64,000 nt of DNA from an uncultured Saprospiraceae bacterium (GCA_937951615.1 CALFBH010000085.1:1-64000), one strand, 5' to 3'. Positions 31,313-40,275 are shown, counted from the stretch's first letter. The notes: a model not told the origin generated them from the sequence alone. A program made the numbers and translations.

Positions 31313-33724
31313 ATGCGCCCATTCAAGTTTATTATCATGCTGTTGTTTACGGTAGGTGTTACCTACCTATTGAATAATGGTATAAGTCCCCTACCTCCAC
31401 TTGGCAAATTTCTAAGCCCGTTTACTGGTTTTTGGCAAAATGCAGAAAAAACAGATCTCAGCTATCCCGCAGATCTTCAGATTGAAGGTTTATCAGATGC
31501 CGTTCAGGTGTTGTATGATGACCGGCTTGTTCCTCATATTTTTGCTCAGAATACTAGAGATGCTATTCTTACTCAAGGCTATATCACGGCACAACATCGA
31601 CTCTGGCAAATGGAATTTCAAACCCACGCTGTTGCAGGCCGACTTTCTGAGCTTGTAGGGGAGCGTGTCTTGAAACGCGACATGGAAAATCGGCGACAGG
31701 GCATGGTCTGGGGGGCAGAAAGAAATTTAGAAGAGTGGAAAAAAACGCCAGAACACTATACGCTGATAGAAGCTTATGCGGAAGGTATCAATGCCTACAT
31801 AAATAGCCTTTCTCCAGCCGATTATCCTTTGGAGTATAAGCTGATGAATTATGCACCAGAAGAATGGACGCCATTAAAATCTGCTCTTATGCTGATGGAA
31901 ATGTCGAATACACTGGCAACAGCGGAAAATGACGTGGAGAATACGACGACAAAACAATGGCTAGGAGAGGAAGCCTTTAATTTTCTTTTTCCCGAACAAA
32001 ACCCCAAACAATCTCCGATTATACCAGCTACAAAAAAATGGGATTTTATTCCCAAAGCCCTGCCACAAACCAATCTTGCTGAACCCATTGATGGCAAACT
32101 ATCTCATAATTTCCCTAAGACGCCGGAAGGTATAGGAAGTAATAACTGGGCGGTCGCTGCCGAAAAAACGCTTAATGGAAAACCCATTCTCTGCAATGAT
32201 CCACACCTGCCGCTTTCTGTGCCTTCTATCTGGTACGAATTGCAAATGAACACACCAAAACTGAATGTTTATGGCGTGTCTTTGCCAGGAAGTCCGGGTA
32301 TCATTATTGGTTTTAATGAAAACATCGCCTGGGGACTGACGAATGTCGGGCAGGATGTAGCCGACTGGTACACGATGGACTGGCGAGATGATTCGCGCAG
32401 CGAATATAAGTATGATGGCAAATACCTCAAACCACTGAAAAGAGTAGAAACCTACAAAATAAAAGGCGGCAAAACAGTACAGGACACGGTCTATTATACC
32501 CACTTCGGACCAATTGCGCATTTGGATGCAAATCCAAAAAAAGACTTAGCTTATCGCTGGGTAGCTCATGATCCATCCGATGCCATCAGTCCGTTCTTAA
32601 AACTTAATCAGGCTGAAAATTACGACGATTATTCGGCTGCGATTAGTGAGCATAGCTGTCCTGCACAGAATTTTGCATTTGCCAGCCAGGAAGATATTGC
32701 GCTTTGGGTACAGGGCAAATTTCCTTTGAAACGAAAAGAGCAGGGGCGTTTTTTGCAAAAGGCAGATGGACGGGCGAGTCAGTGGGCAGGTTTTATTCCA
32801 CAGGAGCATAATCCACATATCAAAAATCCAGAACGGGGTTTTGTGTCTTCTGCCAATCAACACTCTACTGCGCCGGATTATCCCTATTATTATACGGGCG
32901 GTTTTGGCGATTATCGGGGACGCCGCATCAATCAGGTACTAGAAGCCAATAACCAAATTACCGTCAAGGATATGATGGCTTTGCAAAATGATAATTACAG
33001 CTTACATGCTGCGGAGGCTTTGCCGCTTTTATTACAACAAGTTGATAAATCTGCTTTGTCGAAGGAAGAACTGAAGGTCTTGAAAAAAGTAGAAAGCTGG
33101 GATTATGTGTATGATAAAGACAAAGCTGCGCCGGGTATTTTTAAAATATGGTACGACAACTTTTATCAGCAGACTTGGGATGAATTTTACAGCAAAGATA
33201 GAGAAGCAGGTGTTCAACTCAATTATCCTGAAAACTGGAAGACGATTGAATTGCTGGAAACTGCTCCAGAACATATCTATTTTGATCAGGTAGCGACTAG
33301 CGCAAAAGAAACGGCTGCTGAAGTGGTGAACAAAGCTTTTCAAATGACCTGCAAAGAAATTTCTACTTGGGAAAACAAGGAAGATAAAGCCATACGATGG
33401 GGAGATTACCTCAATACCACGATCCGTCATTTAGCCCGAATACCTGCTTTCACTTTGGACAATATAGACAACAGTGGTGATAGATACGCGCCTAATGCCA
33501 ATAGTTCCTGGGGCGGGCCGTCGTGGCGGATGGTCGTAGAGCTGGGCGAGGAGATGAATGCCTACGGCGTGTACCCTGGCGGGCAATCTGGTAATCCGGG
33601 CAGTAAGTATTTCGATAATTTTACGAGTCACTGGGCAACTGGCGAATACTATCCGCTATTGTTCATGAAAGAAGCGGAGGAGACGAACGAACGCATTATC
33701 ATCACACAAAAAATTTCTAAATAA
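31313..33724 (+). CDS. Penicillin acylase family protein
   Basis: An 803-residue Ntn-hydrolase precursor. An N-terminal hydrophobic signal (PFKFIIMLLFTVGVTYLL) is followed by the alpha-chain region (LWQMEFQTHAVAGRLSELVG). The expected autoprocessing site is IGSNNWAVAAEKT, with nucleophile Ser276 becoming the beta-chain N-terminus. Further family blocks are NDPHLPLSVPSIWYELQM, SLPGSPGIIIGFNENIAWGL and the C-terminal SWGGPSWRMVVELG, YPGGQSGNPGSKYFDNF. Members cleave N-acyl amides such as penicillins or acyl-homoserine lactones; the substrate here is unknown, and the enzyme is probably periplasmic. The frame is open from a GTG at 31259, but that part covers word repeats. A small membrane-protein gene follows directly. 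Confidence 0.93.
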   Translation: MRPFKFIIMLLFTVGVTYLLNNGISPLPPLGKFLSPFTGFWQNAEKTDLSYPADLQIEGLSDAVQVLYDDRLVPHIFAQNTRDAILTQGYITAQHRLWQMEFQTHAVAGRLSELVGERVLKRDMENRRQGMVWGAERNLEEWKKTPEHYTLIEAYAEGINAYINSLSPADYPLEYKLMNYAPEEWTPLKSALMLMEMSNTLATAENDVENTTTKQWLGEEAFNFLFPEQNPKQSPIIPATKKWDFIPKALPQTNLAEPIDGKLSHNFPKTPEGIGSNNWAVAAEKTLNGKPILCNDPHLPLSVPSIWYELQMNTPKLNVYGVSLPGSPGIIIGFNENIAWGLTNVGQDVADWYTMDWRDDSRSEYKYDGKYLKPLKRVETYKIKGGKTVQDTVYYTHFGPIAHLDANPKKDLAYRWVAHDPSDAISPFLKLNQAENYDDYSAAISEHSCPAQNFAFASQEDIALWVQGKFPLKRKEQGRFLQKADGRASQWAGFIPQEHNPHIKNPERGFVSSANQHSTAPDYPYYYTGGFGDYRGRRINQVLEANNQITVKDMMALQNDNYSLHAAEALPLLLQQVDKSALSKEELKVLKKVESWDYVYDKDKAAPGIFKIWYDNFYQQTWDEFYSKDREAGVQLNYPENWKTIELLETAPEHIYFDQVATSAKETAAEVVNKAFQMTCKEISTWENKEDKAIRWGDYLNTTIRHLARIPAFTLDNIDNSGDRYAPNANSSWGGPSWRMVVELGEEMNAYGVYPGGQSGNPGSKYFDNFTSHWATGEYYPLLFMKEAEETNERIIITQKISK

Positions 33725-33725
33725 G

Positions 33726-34109
33726 ATGAAGTTTCTTATTTCTACTATACTTATAGCTGCGCTGAGTTTTCTGTCGCAACAATTTCTTCCCTGGTGGAGT
33801 TTGGTTATTATAGCTTTTATAATCGGATGGCTAATGGGCTTGAAAGGCTGGGCGAGTTTTTTATCTGGCTTCTTGGCAATCTTTCTACTTTGGGGCATCT
33901 ATGCTTTTGTGCTGAATCAGGGCAATGAGGGCATACTGGCAACCCGAATGGCAAATTTATTACCCCTTTCGGGTAATCCGATTTTATTGATCTTAGTCAC
34001 TGCAGCCATCGGCGGACTCGTAGGCGGACTGGGTGCGGCAACTGGTAGCCTGGGCAGGCAATGGGCTTCGCCAACAAGCAGCAAAAAACGGAAGAGAAGG
34101 CGGGGTTGA
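33726..34109 (+). CDS. Small membrane protein of unknown function
   Basis: A 127-residue integral membrane protein with about four hydrophobic segments (FLISTILIAALSFLSQQF, SLVIIAFIIGWLMG, FLSGFLAIFLLWGIYAFVL and a Gly-rich ILLILVTAAIGGLVGGLGAA) and a very basic C-terminus (SSKKRKRRRG). The ATG lies one base after the penicillin acylase stop, so the genes are co-transcribed and probably translationally coupled. I do not recognise a named family. Confidence 0.8.
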   Translation: MKFLISTILIAALSFLSQQFLPWWSLVIIAFIIGWLMGLKGWASFLSGFLAIFLLWGIYAFVLNQGNEGILATRMANLLPLSGNPILLILVTAAIGGLVGGLGAATGSLGRQWASPTSSKKRKRRRG

Positions 34110-34237
34110 TTGGGGAATTAGTAACTGGTGTATTGGAAATTGGTTGATTCGTAATAAAACTGACCTCACTGAACATAGAAATACCGATGTCGGCTTTTTA
34201 TGATGAAGTGAAATTTTCTTAGACTTTACATTAAAGC
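34110..34237. repeat. CCAATCACCAATACACC-family words
   Basis: GGGGAATTAGTAACTGGTGT, ATTGGAAATTGGTTGATTCG (34113-34152) after the small membrane-protein gene. The same family occurs at 2790-2835, 53160-53310 and 63707-63765. Confidence 0.65.
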
Positions 34238-34783
34238 ATGAACTACATCGTATTTGATTTGGAAGCCACCTGCTGGGAATTTCGGCGGGCTTCGCACAAA
34301 CAGGAAGTCATAGAAATTGGCGCACTGAAGCTGGACGAATATGCCCAGGTGACGGAAGTATTTTGTCGATTTATCCAGCCTGTTTTCCACCCTACACTTT
34401 CGCCTTTTTGCAAAAAACTGACCTCTATCGAGCAGGAAGATGTAGAAAAAGCCAAAGAATATAGAGAGGTCGTCGAGGAATTTCAAGAATGGATTGGTTT
34501 GTTTGACGATGAGGAATACGTCCTGTGTTCCTGGGGCTTTTTCGACCGAAAAATACTGGAAAACAACTGCGCTCTACACAAAATGGACATCGACTGGTTG
34601 GAACACCACATCAGTCTGAAACATCAATACAAAGACATCAGAAAACTCAATAAACCCATCGGACTAAAACGAGCTGTAGAGCAGGAAGGCTTTGAGTTTA
34701 CGGGTACGCACCACCGAGGCATTGATGATGCGCATAATCTCGCAAAGATATTCGGGAAGTATTTTGATGATTGGCGGTACTGA
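34238..34783 (+). CDS. DEDDh 3'-5' exonuclease (ERI-1/KapD-like)
   Basis: A 181-residue exonuclease-domain protein. The Exo I motif is FDLEATCWE (Asp7, Glu9). The Exo II region contains SWGFFDRKILENNC, and Exo III is HHRGIDDAHNLAKIF with the catalytic His and Asp of the DEDDh class. The FDLEATCW start and IQPVFHPTLSPFCKKLTSIE block match the ERI-1/KapD subgroup, which acts on RNA or short nucleic acids in the cytoplasm. Length is close to the bare catalytic domain. It is probably transcribed alone; word repeats lie on both sides. Confidence 0.9.
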   Translation: MNYIVFDLEATCWEFRRASHKQEVIEIGALKLDEYAQVTEVFCRFIQPVFHPTLSPFCKKLTSIEQEDVEKAKEYREVVEEFQEWIGLFDDEEYVLCSWGFFDRKILENNCALHKMDIDWLEHHISLKHQYKDIRKLNKPIGLKRAVEQEGFEFTGTHHRGIDDAHNLAKIFGKYFDDWRY

Positions 34784-34824
34784 AATTCAAACTCAAATTC
34801 AAAAGACAAATTCAAAACTACATG
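34783..34824. repeat. AAATTCAAATTCAA word repeat
   Basis: GAAATTCAAACTCAAATTCA, AAAGACAAATTCAAAAC directly after the exonuclease gene. The same words occur at 60970-61005 and 62276-62310. Confidence 0.75.
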
Positions 34825-34869
34825 CGGGTAAGCTTTCCCTTCAGGGAATAAAAAGGGCGCGGGCGGCAA

Positions 34870-35439
34870 CTACTTACAAAAAGTCTCATCCTTATAATCC
34901 TCCAATTCTTTTAGCAGGACAGCCACTCTTTCCTCCCATTCCTTTTGCTTGACTACAATGATAGAATGATCAGTTTCGCGGTCGTAAGCATTCTGCATAC
35001 TGTTGAGTTTATCCCAATTGCTCTGATAAAGTTCATCTGCTTTCCGCTCCAGATTTTGCAGGGTGATATGGGTTGCCTGAAGTTCTTTTCTCAATTTACG
35101 GGCATGAATCTCTGCAATATCAAAATGTAGTTGTTCGTGTTTCAGTAATTTGGGATTGGCTTTGCCTGGCTTTACCCATGATTTGTATTTTGGAAAATCG
35201 CAGGTCACTTCAAATTGAATATCATTGCCTTTCATCGAGACATTAAAGCCAATTTCATAAGCGGTCAGTGCATGGTGTGCATGTCCGCCGGGTTTGCCTT
35301 TGAAATCAGTCCAGGTCAATTGGTCGTTTTCGCACCAGTGTACGACATTGGTATTTTTATAAGAAGTGGATGAATTTTGGTTTGCCATAAACAGCAAAGC
35401 AATCAGCAAAATAACTCCTGTTGTGATGAACGTTTTCAT
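34870..35439 (-). CDS. DUF922-family putative zinc protease
   Basis: A 189-residue exported protein. A signal peptide (MKTFITTGVILLIALLFMAN) precedes a DUF922 domain: LTWTDFKGKPGGHAHHALTA, then LLKHEQLHFDIAEIHARKLR. HEQLH fits the HExxH zinc-protease pattern with a possible third ligand in HFDIAEIHAR. The last 50 residues are helical (QSNWDKLNSMQNAYDRETDH). The function is probably a periplasmic metallopeptidase, inferred from the motif. I start at ATG 35439; the open frame upstream to 35526 is repeat-derived. Confidence 0.8.
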   Translation of the reverse strand: MKTFITTGVILLIALLFMANQNSSTSYKNTNVVHWCENDQLTWTDFKGKPGGHAHHALTAYEIGFNVSMKGNDIQFEVTCDFPKYKSWVKPGKANPKLLKHEQLHFDIAEIHARKLRKELQATHITLQNLERKADELYQSNWDKLNSMQNAYDRETDHSIIVVKQKEWEERVAVLLKELEDYKDETFCK

Positions 35440-35518
35440 AATTGTATATATTTGGTGGTGACTGGGATATTGGTAATTTGGTGCATTGATTGAATGCCAG
35501 TGTTGTCCTCGACTCCGC

Positions 35519-35655
35519 TCGGACAACTGAATTGCAGTTGGTTGAGCGAAGCCGAAACCAACTCTGTAATCCGTCCGGACAACTATATTTCCAGTTGGTT
35601 GAGCGAAGCCGAAACCAACACCGATTCATTCGTAATTAATCCATTCGTAATTAAT
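35519..35655. repeat. AGTTGGTTGAGCGAAGCCGAAACC direct repeats
   Basis: Two direct copies of GTTGGTTGAGCGAAGCCGAA-ACCAAC (35535-35561 and 35594-35621), each preceded by a CGGACAACT-type word, followed by ATTCGTAATTAATCCATTCG words. They lie upstream of the DUF922 gene. Confidence 0.85.
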
Positions 35656-36262
35656 AAAGGCTTGCCCGATCGCATACCCGAATAGCAGAAGCATTATCCA
35701 TCAAGAGATTACCTCTGTAGGGCCAGACAGTTCCTTTGGCATAAGTCGCTTCGAATATGATGTAATTATAATCTTCTTTAGGAAAGAACAAGACCTCGTA
35801 ATTTTTCCATTCATAATGCTCAACGGCATCAGACTCGTATAATAATTCTGATTTTGTACACAGATTTGTGCCACCCCATATCCGAAGTCTGATAGGCACA
35901 TTATAACCTGCATAATAAGGGGAGCGTGCGAGATCTATATTGAATAAATAACAATCGTTCTTAGCCATTGTGGTAGGCAGACGTTGGCTGATATATTCCC
36001 AAGTGTTATCTTCTCTGGTGATGAGTCCAATAAAGGTCTTTCCATCGACTGCTTTGTTGGTGACATCCCATACGGGTTCGCCAAATTCGTTGATGGCAGG
36101 TAGAATGTCGGGCGTGGTGTACATACCACAGCCATTCCAACCTTTTGGATTTTTGGCATCTTTGGGTATGTCTTCAAAAGATGGATTGTTCAGAAGTATC
36201 TGTGCCTGCATGATACCACAGATGCCCATGAGCAATGAAAGTACAATGAATTTATTTTTCAT
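35651..36262 (-). CDS. Secreted protein with carbohydrate-binding-like domain
   Basis: A 203-residue secreted protein: signal peptide MKNKFIVLSLLMGICGIMQA, then ILLNNPSFEDIPKDAKNPKG, the NPSFE...P.GW start seen in galactose-binding-like/CBM jelly rolls. It continues TFIGLITREDNTWEYISQRL and a C-terminal YIIFEATYAKGTVWPYRGNL with MDNASAI. In related Bacteroidota proteins this domain is often joined to OmpA or T9SS tails; here neither is present, so the protein may be free in the periplasm or outer leaflet. No catalytic motif is seen. Confidence 0.72.
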   Translation of the reverse strand: MKNKFIVLSLLMGICGIMQAQILLNNPSFEDIPKDAKNPKGWNGCGMYTTPDILPAINEFGEPVWDVTNKAVDGKTFIGLITREDNTWEYISQRLPTTMAKNDCYLFNIDLARSPYYAGYNVPIRLRIWGGTNLCTKSELLYESDAVEHYEWKNYEVLFFPKEDYNYIIFEATYAKGTVWPYRGNLLMDNASAIRVCDRASLY

Positions 36263-36283
36263 CGAAAGAAACGTTTTTACTTA

Positions 36284-36327
36284 GTAAAGAAGAAGAAGTG
36301 ATCAATTGATTATTTCTTCTTCTTTAC
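36284..36327. terminator. Hairpin between xseB and secreted-protein gene
   Basis: The arms GTAAAGAAGAAGAA (36284-36297) and TTCTTCTTCTTTAC (36314-36327) are a perfect 14-bp match around an ATCAATTGAT-containing loop. It is a plausible but weak (AT-rich) terminator or processing signal. Confidence 0.5.
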
Positions 36328-36375
36328 GAATATAATACAAAAACGTGCCAAGTAATGTTCGGACTTTAGTATTTC

Positions 36376-36576
36376 TTAATCTGTTTTTTCTGTAGGATCG
36401 CTAAAAACCTTGTTGACTTCCTCTTGTGTCTCCTGTAATTTGCTTTTGCAATGCTGCAACAAATCCGCTGCCCGCTTCACTTTTGCCGACAGTTCATCCA
36501 TGCCAATGGCTTCACTTTCCAGCCCGTTTACAATTTCCTGCAATTCGGACATCGCTTTTTCGTAACTTAATTTCAT
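36376..36576 (-). CDS. xseB: Exodeoxyribonuclease VII small subunit
   Basis: A 66-residue protein with the canonical XseB pattern: SYEKAMSELQEIVNGLESEA, then MDELSAKVKRAADLLQHCKS and KLQETQEEVNKVF. It pairs with XseA to degrade single-stranded DNA. Length is normal. The xseA gene is not adjacent, although the two are commonly neighbours; it must be outside the window or absent. A nested inverted repeat fills the 340 bp upstream. Confidence 0.92.
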   Translation of the reverse strand: MKLSYEKAMSELQEIVNGLESEAIGMDELSAKVKRAADLLQHCKSKLQETQEEVNKVFSDPTEKTD

Positions 36577-36919
36577 GATAAGTTTAAGTTTTTATAAGGA
36601 AAATATGAGTCAGCCCGAATTTTAAAAAATGTTCAGAATGTCGATAGTCGATAGTCCGCAGTCGATGGCTGTATTTTTAACTTCAAAGCTATCAGCCCGT
36701 CCGCAAGCTAAAGGTTCACTAGAATAATGATTCCCCGAATCATTATTCTAGTCGATATTTTGCATTTGCAAAATGCGTAAAAAACTGAAAAATGGGGCAT
36801 TATTGGGTGGCAGCCATCGACTATGGACTATCGACCTCTTATAATATTTGTTTATCTAAAAATTCGGGGTGACTCATGTTTCGTTTTAAACTTAATCTTG
36901 AACTTAAACTTAAACTTAC
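36577..36919. repeat. Nested multi-shell inverted repeat between fabH and xseB
   Basis: The whole gap folds as shells. Outer: AAGTTTAAGTTTTTA (36580-) with AAACTTAATCTTGAACTTAA (36888-). Next: ATGAGTCAGCCCGAATTTTA (36605-) with AAAAATTCGGGGTGACTCAT (36858-36876). Next: GTCGATAGTCGATAGTCC...GATGGCTG (36640-36671) with CAGCCATCGACTATGGACTA (36811-). Centre: a perfect 16-bp stem ACTAGAATAATGATTC / GAATCATTATTCTAGT (36718-36752). Four different words occur in symmetric order. No coding sequence is present. Confidence 0.9.
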
Positions 36920-37972
36920 TCACCAGCGTATCAGTGCTGCGCCCCAGGTAAATCCACTGCCAAAAGCAGCGAGGCAGACCAAGTCGCCCTCTTTAATCAA
37001 TCCTTTTTCCCAGGCTTCACACAAAGCAATCGGAATAGACGCTGCGGTGGTATTGCCGTATTTTTGAATATTATTATAGACACGATCATTGGTAATTTTC
37101 AGTCCGAGTTGTACCATTTGTGCGATACGCAGGTTAGCTTGATGAGGAATCAGCATGTTAATATCATCAACGGTATAACCGGCAGTTTCGCAAGCTTCTA
37201 CAATAGTTTCCGGGAATTTTTGTATTGCGAATTTAAAGACATAACGCCCGTTCATGTGTGGATATATCGCTTCCTTGTCCAGCATTTCCTGATTGATAAA
37301 GAGACCTCCATATTCTGGCTCATCTTCATAAGTCAATGGATCTTTATCTCCCAGAAATGCTCCACCATGACAACCGGGATTTGCATACATGAGTTGCTCA
37401 GCGTATTCCCCGTCGGCGTGCAGATTGGTTGTCAGGATACCTTTTCCTTCTTCTTCTGTAGGCTGCAAAATAGCTGCACCCGCACCATCTCCAAAAATGA
37501 CACTTACATTACGTCCTCGTGTGGTAAAATCCAAACCAGCCGAATGTACCTCAGCACCGACGACCAGTACGTTTTTGTACATACCAGATTTGACATACTG
37601 ATCGGCTACAGATAAGCCGTAAATGAAACCCGTACACTGAGTACGAATATCCAGACAGCCGATATTTTTAATACCAAGGTGACGTTGTAATAAAACGCCT
37701 GAACCTGGGAAATAATAATCAGGACTCAGCGTAGCAAATACAATGAAATCGACATCCTCGGCAGTAATGCCGGCACGCTCAATGGCAATCTTTGCGGCTT
37801 CTGCCGCCAGGGTGGAAGTCGTCTCCTCATGCTTCTTGGCATATCGCCTTTCCTCGATTCCTGTCCGTTCTACAATCCACTCATTGGTCGTATCCATGAG
37901 CTTAGTGAGTTCTTCGTTTTTTACAATTCTTTCGGGGACATAAAAACCGATACCAGCGATTTTAGCATTCAT
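36920..37972 (-). CDS. fabH: Beta-ketoacyl-ACP synthase III
   Basis: A 350-residue KAS III that condenses acetyl-CoA-type primers with malonyl-ACP to start fatty-acid synthesis. Motifs: TTNEWIVERTGIEERRYA near the N-terminus, catalytic Cys113 in DIRTQCTGFIYG, the His motif LIPHQANLRIAQ and Asn in YGNTTAASIPIAL, then AFGSGFTWGAALIRW at the end. A roughly 25-residue loop (GDKDPLTYEDEPEYGGLF) is longer than in E. coli FabH, a feature I recall in Bacteroidota paralogues that often accept branched or longer primers. It starts 24 bp downstream of the alkaline phosphatase stop, on the same strand. Other fab genes are absent here, so it may be an accessory paralogue. Confidence 0.94.
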   Translation of the reverse strand: MNAKIAGIGFYVPERIVKNEELTKLMDTTNEWIVERTGIEERRYAKKHEETTSTLAAEAAKIAIERAGITAEDVDFIVFATLSPDYYFPGSGVLLQRHLGIKNIGCLDIRTQCTGFIYGLSVADQYVKSGMYKNVLVVGAEVHSAGLDFTTRGRNVSVIFGDGAGAAILQPTEEEGKGILTTNLHADGEYAEQLMYANPGCHGGAFLGDKDPLTYEDEPEYGGLFINQEMLDKEAIYPHMNGRYVFKFAIQKFPETIVEACETAGYTVDDINMLIPHQANLRIAQMVQLGLKITNDRVYNNIQKYGNTTAASIPIALCEAWEKGLIKEGDLVCLAAFGSGFTWGAALIRW

Positions 37973-37996
37973 AACGTTATTATTTTATCTTTTCTC

Positions 37997-39124
37997 TTAT
38001 CGTTTCCAGCCAAAGGCTTTCATCATTTTATCAAATATAGCAGTATTTTCATAAATTCCTCCAAAGGCTTCCGCGCCCGGACCATAAGCAAATACCGGAA
38101 CCATGTCGGCCGTGTGGTAATCGCTGGTAAATGCACCTTCGATTTTACCCATTTCAGAACCGGGATTAATAGCATAACCCCCTGTTTCATGGTCGGCAGT
38201 GACAATCACCAAGGTCTCACCATCTTTTTCTGCATAATCCATGACCAAGCCAATCGCCTCATCAAAATCCAGCATTTCAGAAATAATATAATCGGAATCA
38301 TTCGCATGCCCGCCCCAGTCAATTTGTGAACCTTCAATCATCAGGAAAAAACCTTTCCCGCGAGTATGTAGAAAGTCTGTTGCCAGCTTGGAAGCTCCTG
38401 GCAAATAAGTACGCCCGGCAGCTACCGTCAGCGGGTCTGAATCGGCAGTCAGGTAAGCATAATTTTTGTCAGTGTCTAGCTTTGTTGGCAATTCATCTTC
38501 CAGATAGGTGTCAATGTCATAACCTCTCAACTTTAAAATATCCAATAAGTTATCTCCATCTACTCTTCTGTCAAAATAGCGTTTCCCACCGCCAATAAAT
38601 AAGTCGATTTCCGTTTTTAGGAAATCTCTGGCAATCTCTTCATACATTTTTCGCTGTGGTTGATGTGCAATAAAAGAAGCTGGTGTGGCATGCACAATAG
38701 TCGAAGTAGCAACAAGTCCGGTGGACAATTCATTTTCTTCTGCATATTCGAGAATTGTTTTGACGGCAACCGTATCAGGATTGACACCAATCGCCCCATT
38801 ATAAGTCTTGATACCGCAGGCAAAAGCTGTTGCCGCAGCAGCAGAGTCCGTAATCAGTTTGTTGGAAGCATGAGGCTTGTGAAAACCAATGACCTTAAAG
38901 CGTTCCAGATTCAGCTTGTTATTATTGGAATACAAACCTGCGGTAATCTGAGTGACGCCCATTCCATCACCCACCATTAATATCACATTACGTGGTTTTT
39001 TCGGAATGGCAACCGAAATAGGGTCGGGACTTGGTAGAGGTGTGGGAACAACCACTGGCTTACTTACGACACAGGAGCCAAATAGAAGGACTAAGAGCAG
39101 TGGTAAAATATTTCTTTTCATCAT
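37997..39124 (-). CDS. Alkaline phosphatase, lipoprotein
   Basis: A 375-residue enzyme of the PhoA-type alkaline phosphatase family. The N-terminus is a lipoprotein signal (NILPLLLVLLFGSC, lipid Cys18) with a Pro-rich linker. Metal and active-site motifs are VILMVGDGMGVTQ, the phosphoserine loop ITDSAAAATAFACG (Ser94), EGSQIDWGGHANDSDY, VTADHETGGY and the last ligand in DYHTADMVP. It releases phosphate from monoesters in the periplasm or at the surface. No pho box was identified. The fabH gene follows after 24 bp. Confidence 0.93.
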   Translation of the reverse strand: MMKRNILPLLLVLLFGSCVVSKPVVVPTPLPSPDPISVAIPKKPRNVILMVGDGMGVTQITAGLYSNNNKLNLERFKVIGFHKPHASNKLITDSAAAATAFACGIKTYNGAIGVNPDTVAVKTILEYAEENELSTGLVATSTIVHATPASFIAHQPQRKMYEEIARDFLKTEIDLFIGGGKRYFDRRVDGDNLLDILKLRGYDIDTYLEDELPTKLDTDKNYAYLTADSDPLTVAAGRTYLPGASKLATDFLHTRGKGFFLMIEGSQIDWGGHANDSDYIISEMLDFDEAIGLVMDYAEKDGETLVIVTADHETGGYAINPGSEMGKIEGAFTSDYHTADMVPVFAYGPGAEAFGGIYENTAIFDKMMKAFGWKR

Positions 39125-39175
39125 TACTTAAAATAAGTTTGTGAATAATTTCAGCAAATGTACAAAAGACCTATC

Positions 39176-39428
39176 AGGTTTTAAACATGACTTATCCCGA
39201 ATTTTAAAAATAGTGAGAATGTCGATAGTCCATAGTCCATAGTCCATTGCTGAAATTCAAAAGCTACGATTTTTGTAACAGTTTAGTCCATAGTCAATGG
39301 TCGATAGTCCATAGCTGTCTTGTCACGAAATAGGTTGACCTCCAAAACCACGTTTAACGATGTCAAACCAAAGTGACCTAAAGATTAAAAAACAGCCATC
39401 GACTATGGACTGCCGACTATCGACCTCT
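39176..39428. repeat. ATCGACTATGGACT inverted repeats, copy 3
   Basis: The left part is AATGTCGATAGTCCATAGTC, CATAGTCCATTGCTG (39216-39252), the middle ATGGTCGATAGTCCATAGCTG (39297-39318) and the right CAGCCATCGACTATGGACTG, CCGACTATCGACCTCT (39391-39428). GACTTATCCCGAATTTTAAA (39189-) matches one shell of the repeat at 36605. It fills the gap between two same-strand genes. Confidence 0.88.
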
Positions 39429-39435
39429 AAGGTTT

Positions 39436-40275
39436 CTATTTTTTAAACCGCAATACTCCCGTTCCTTTTTCCGTATCCAGCCATTCTACCGACAAAGGAA
39501 ATTCATCCAACCAGCGCGTAATGACCTTGGTATCTTTTTCCCGTTTACAATCATCTACAATAATGACAGCATTTTCCGATAAATGGTCAAACAAAACAGG
39601 TAGGGCAGGGTAGCGGTTGCCTCTTGGTCCATCTATCACTAGCAAATCAATCGGCGGCAAATTCTGAGTTTGCTTAGAGGCGTACCACTTGTGTTGCTCG
39701 CCAAGCATTAGAGATTGCAAAGGAGCTTCTAGTATCGTCGCATAATTTTCAAGCTGATGTTGTTCTATTTTCTGACGGGTTTGTATAGCGTATTGTCCTT
39801 CACTTTCTAAAGCATATAAATGACCCTGTTCATTTTTTTCTAAAAAATAAGCCATGATAATACTAGATGTTCCGCTGCCACATTCTACGATTACTTTAGG
39901 TTCTTGTTCTAAAATAAATGTTCCGATAATTTTCATGAAATCTGCGGCAGCAGCCCAATTGCCCATTTCTGGTAAAGGGCTTTTCAGGGAAATCAAAGCA
40001 AGAATAGATTGTAGTGCTTGTTGTTGCCGGGCATTGTTCTGCTCCAGTTCTTTCAATTGCACAAAACGATAATGAATATGAATGAAAATGGAGAGTACCA
40101 TTAGACTCAAAATGACAAAGCCTGAAATCATTGCTCCGTAAGGAAAGTCGGGTTGAAGCAGCCTGTTTTCCAAACCAACAAGTAGTAACCATAATAACAA
40201 CAAACTGCCAATAATCAGCAGTAGATTTTTATGATTTGCCCACAAGCGATAAGAGAAAGGTGGTTTTTTGTACAA
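39436..40275 (-). CDS. Membrane-anchored class I SAM-dependent methyltransferase-like protein
   Basis: A 279-residue protein with two N-terminal transmembrane helices (about 18-36 NLLLIIGSLLLLWLLLVGL; about 47-68 AMISGFVILSLMVLSIFIHI), a short coiled coil and a cytoplasmic Rossmann domain. SAM-binding motif I is VIVECGSGTSSIIMAYFL, with the acidic motif ALESEGQYA and DLLVIDGPRG later, ending NAVIIVDDCKREKD. This resembles class I (Methyltransf_24-like) enzymes, often linked to polysaccharide or lipid modification. Substrate unknown. The gene stands alone between two copies of the same word repeat. Confidence 0.82.
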   Translation of the reverse strand: MYKKPPFSYRLWANHKNLLLIIGSLLLLWLLLVGLENRLLQPDFPYGAMISGFVILSLMVLSIFIHIHYRFVQLKELEQNNARQQQALQSILALISLKSPLPEMGNWAAAADFMKIIGTFILEQEPKVIVECGSGTSSIIMAYFLEKNEQGHLYALESEGQYAIQTRQKIEQHQLENYATILEAPLQSLMLGEQHKWYASKQTQNLPPIDLLVIDGPRGNRYPALPVLFDHLSENAVIIVDDCKREKDTKVITRWLDEFPLSVEWLDTEKGTGVLRFKK

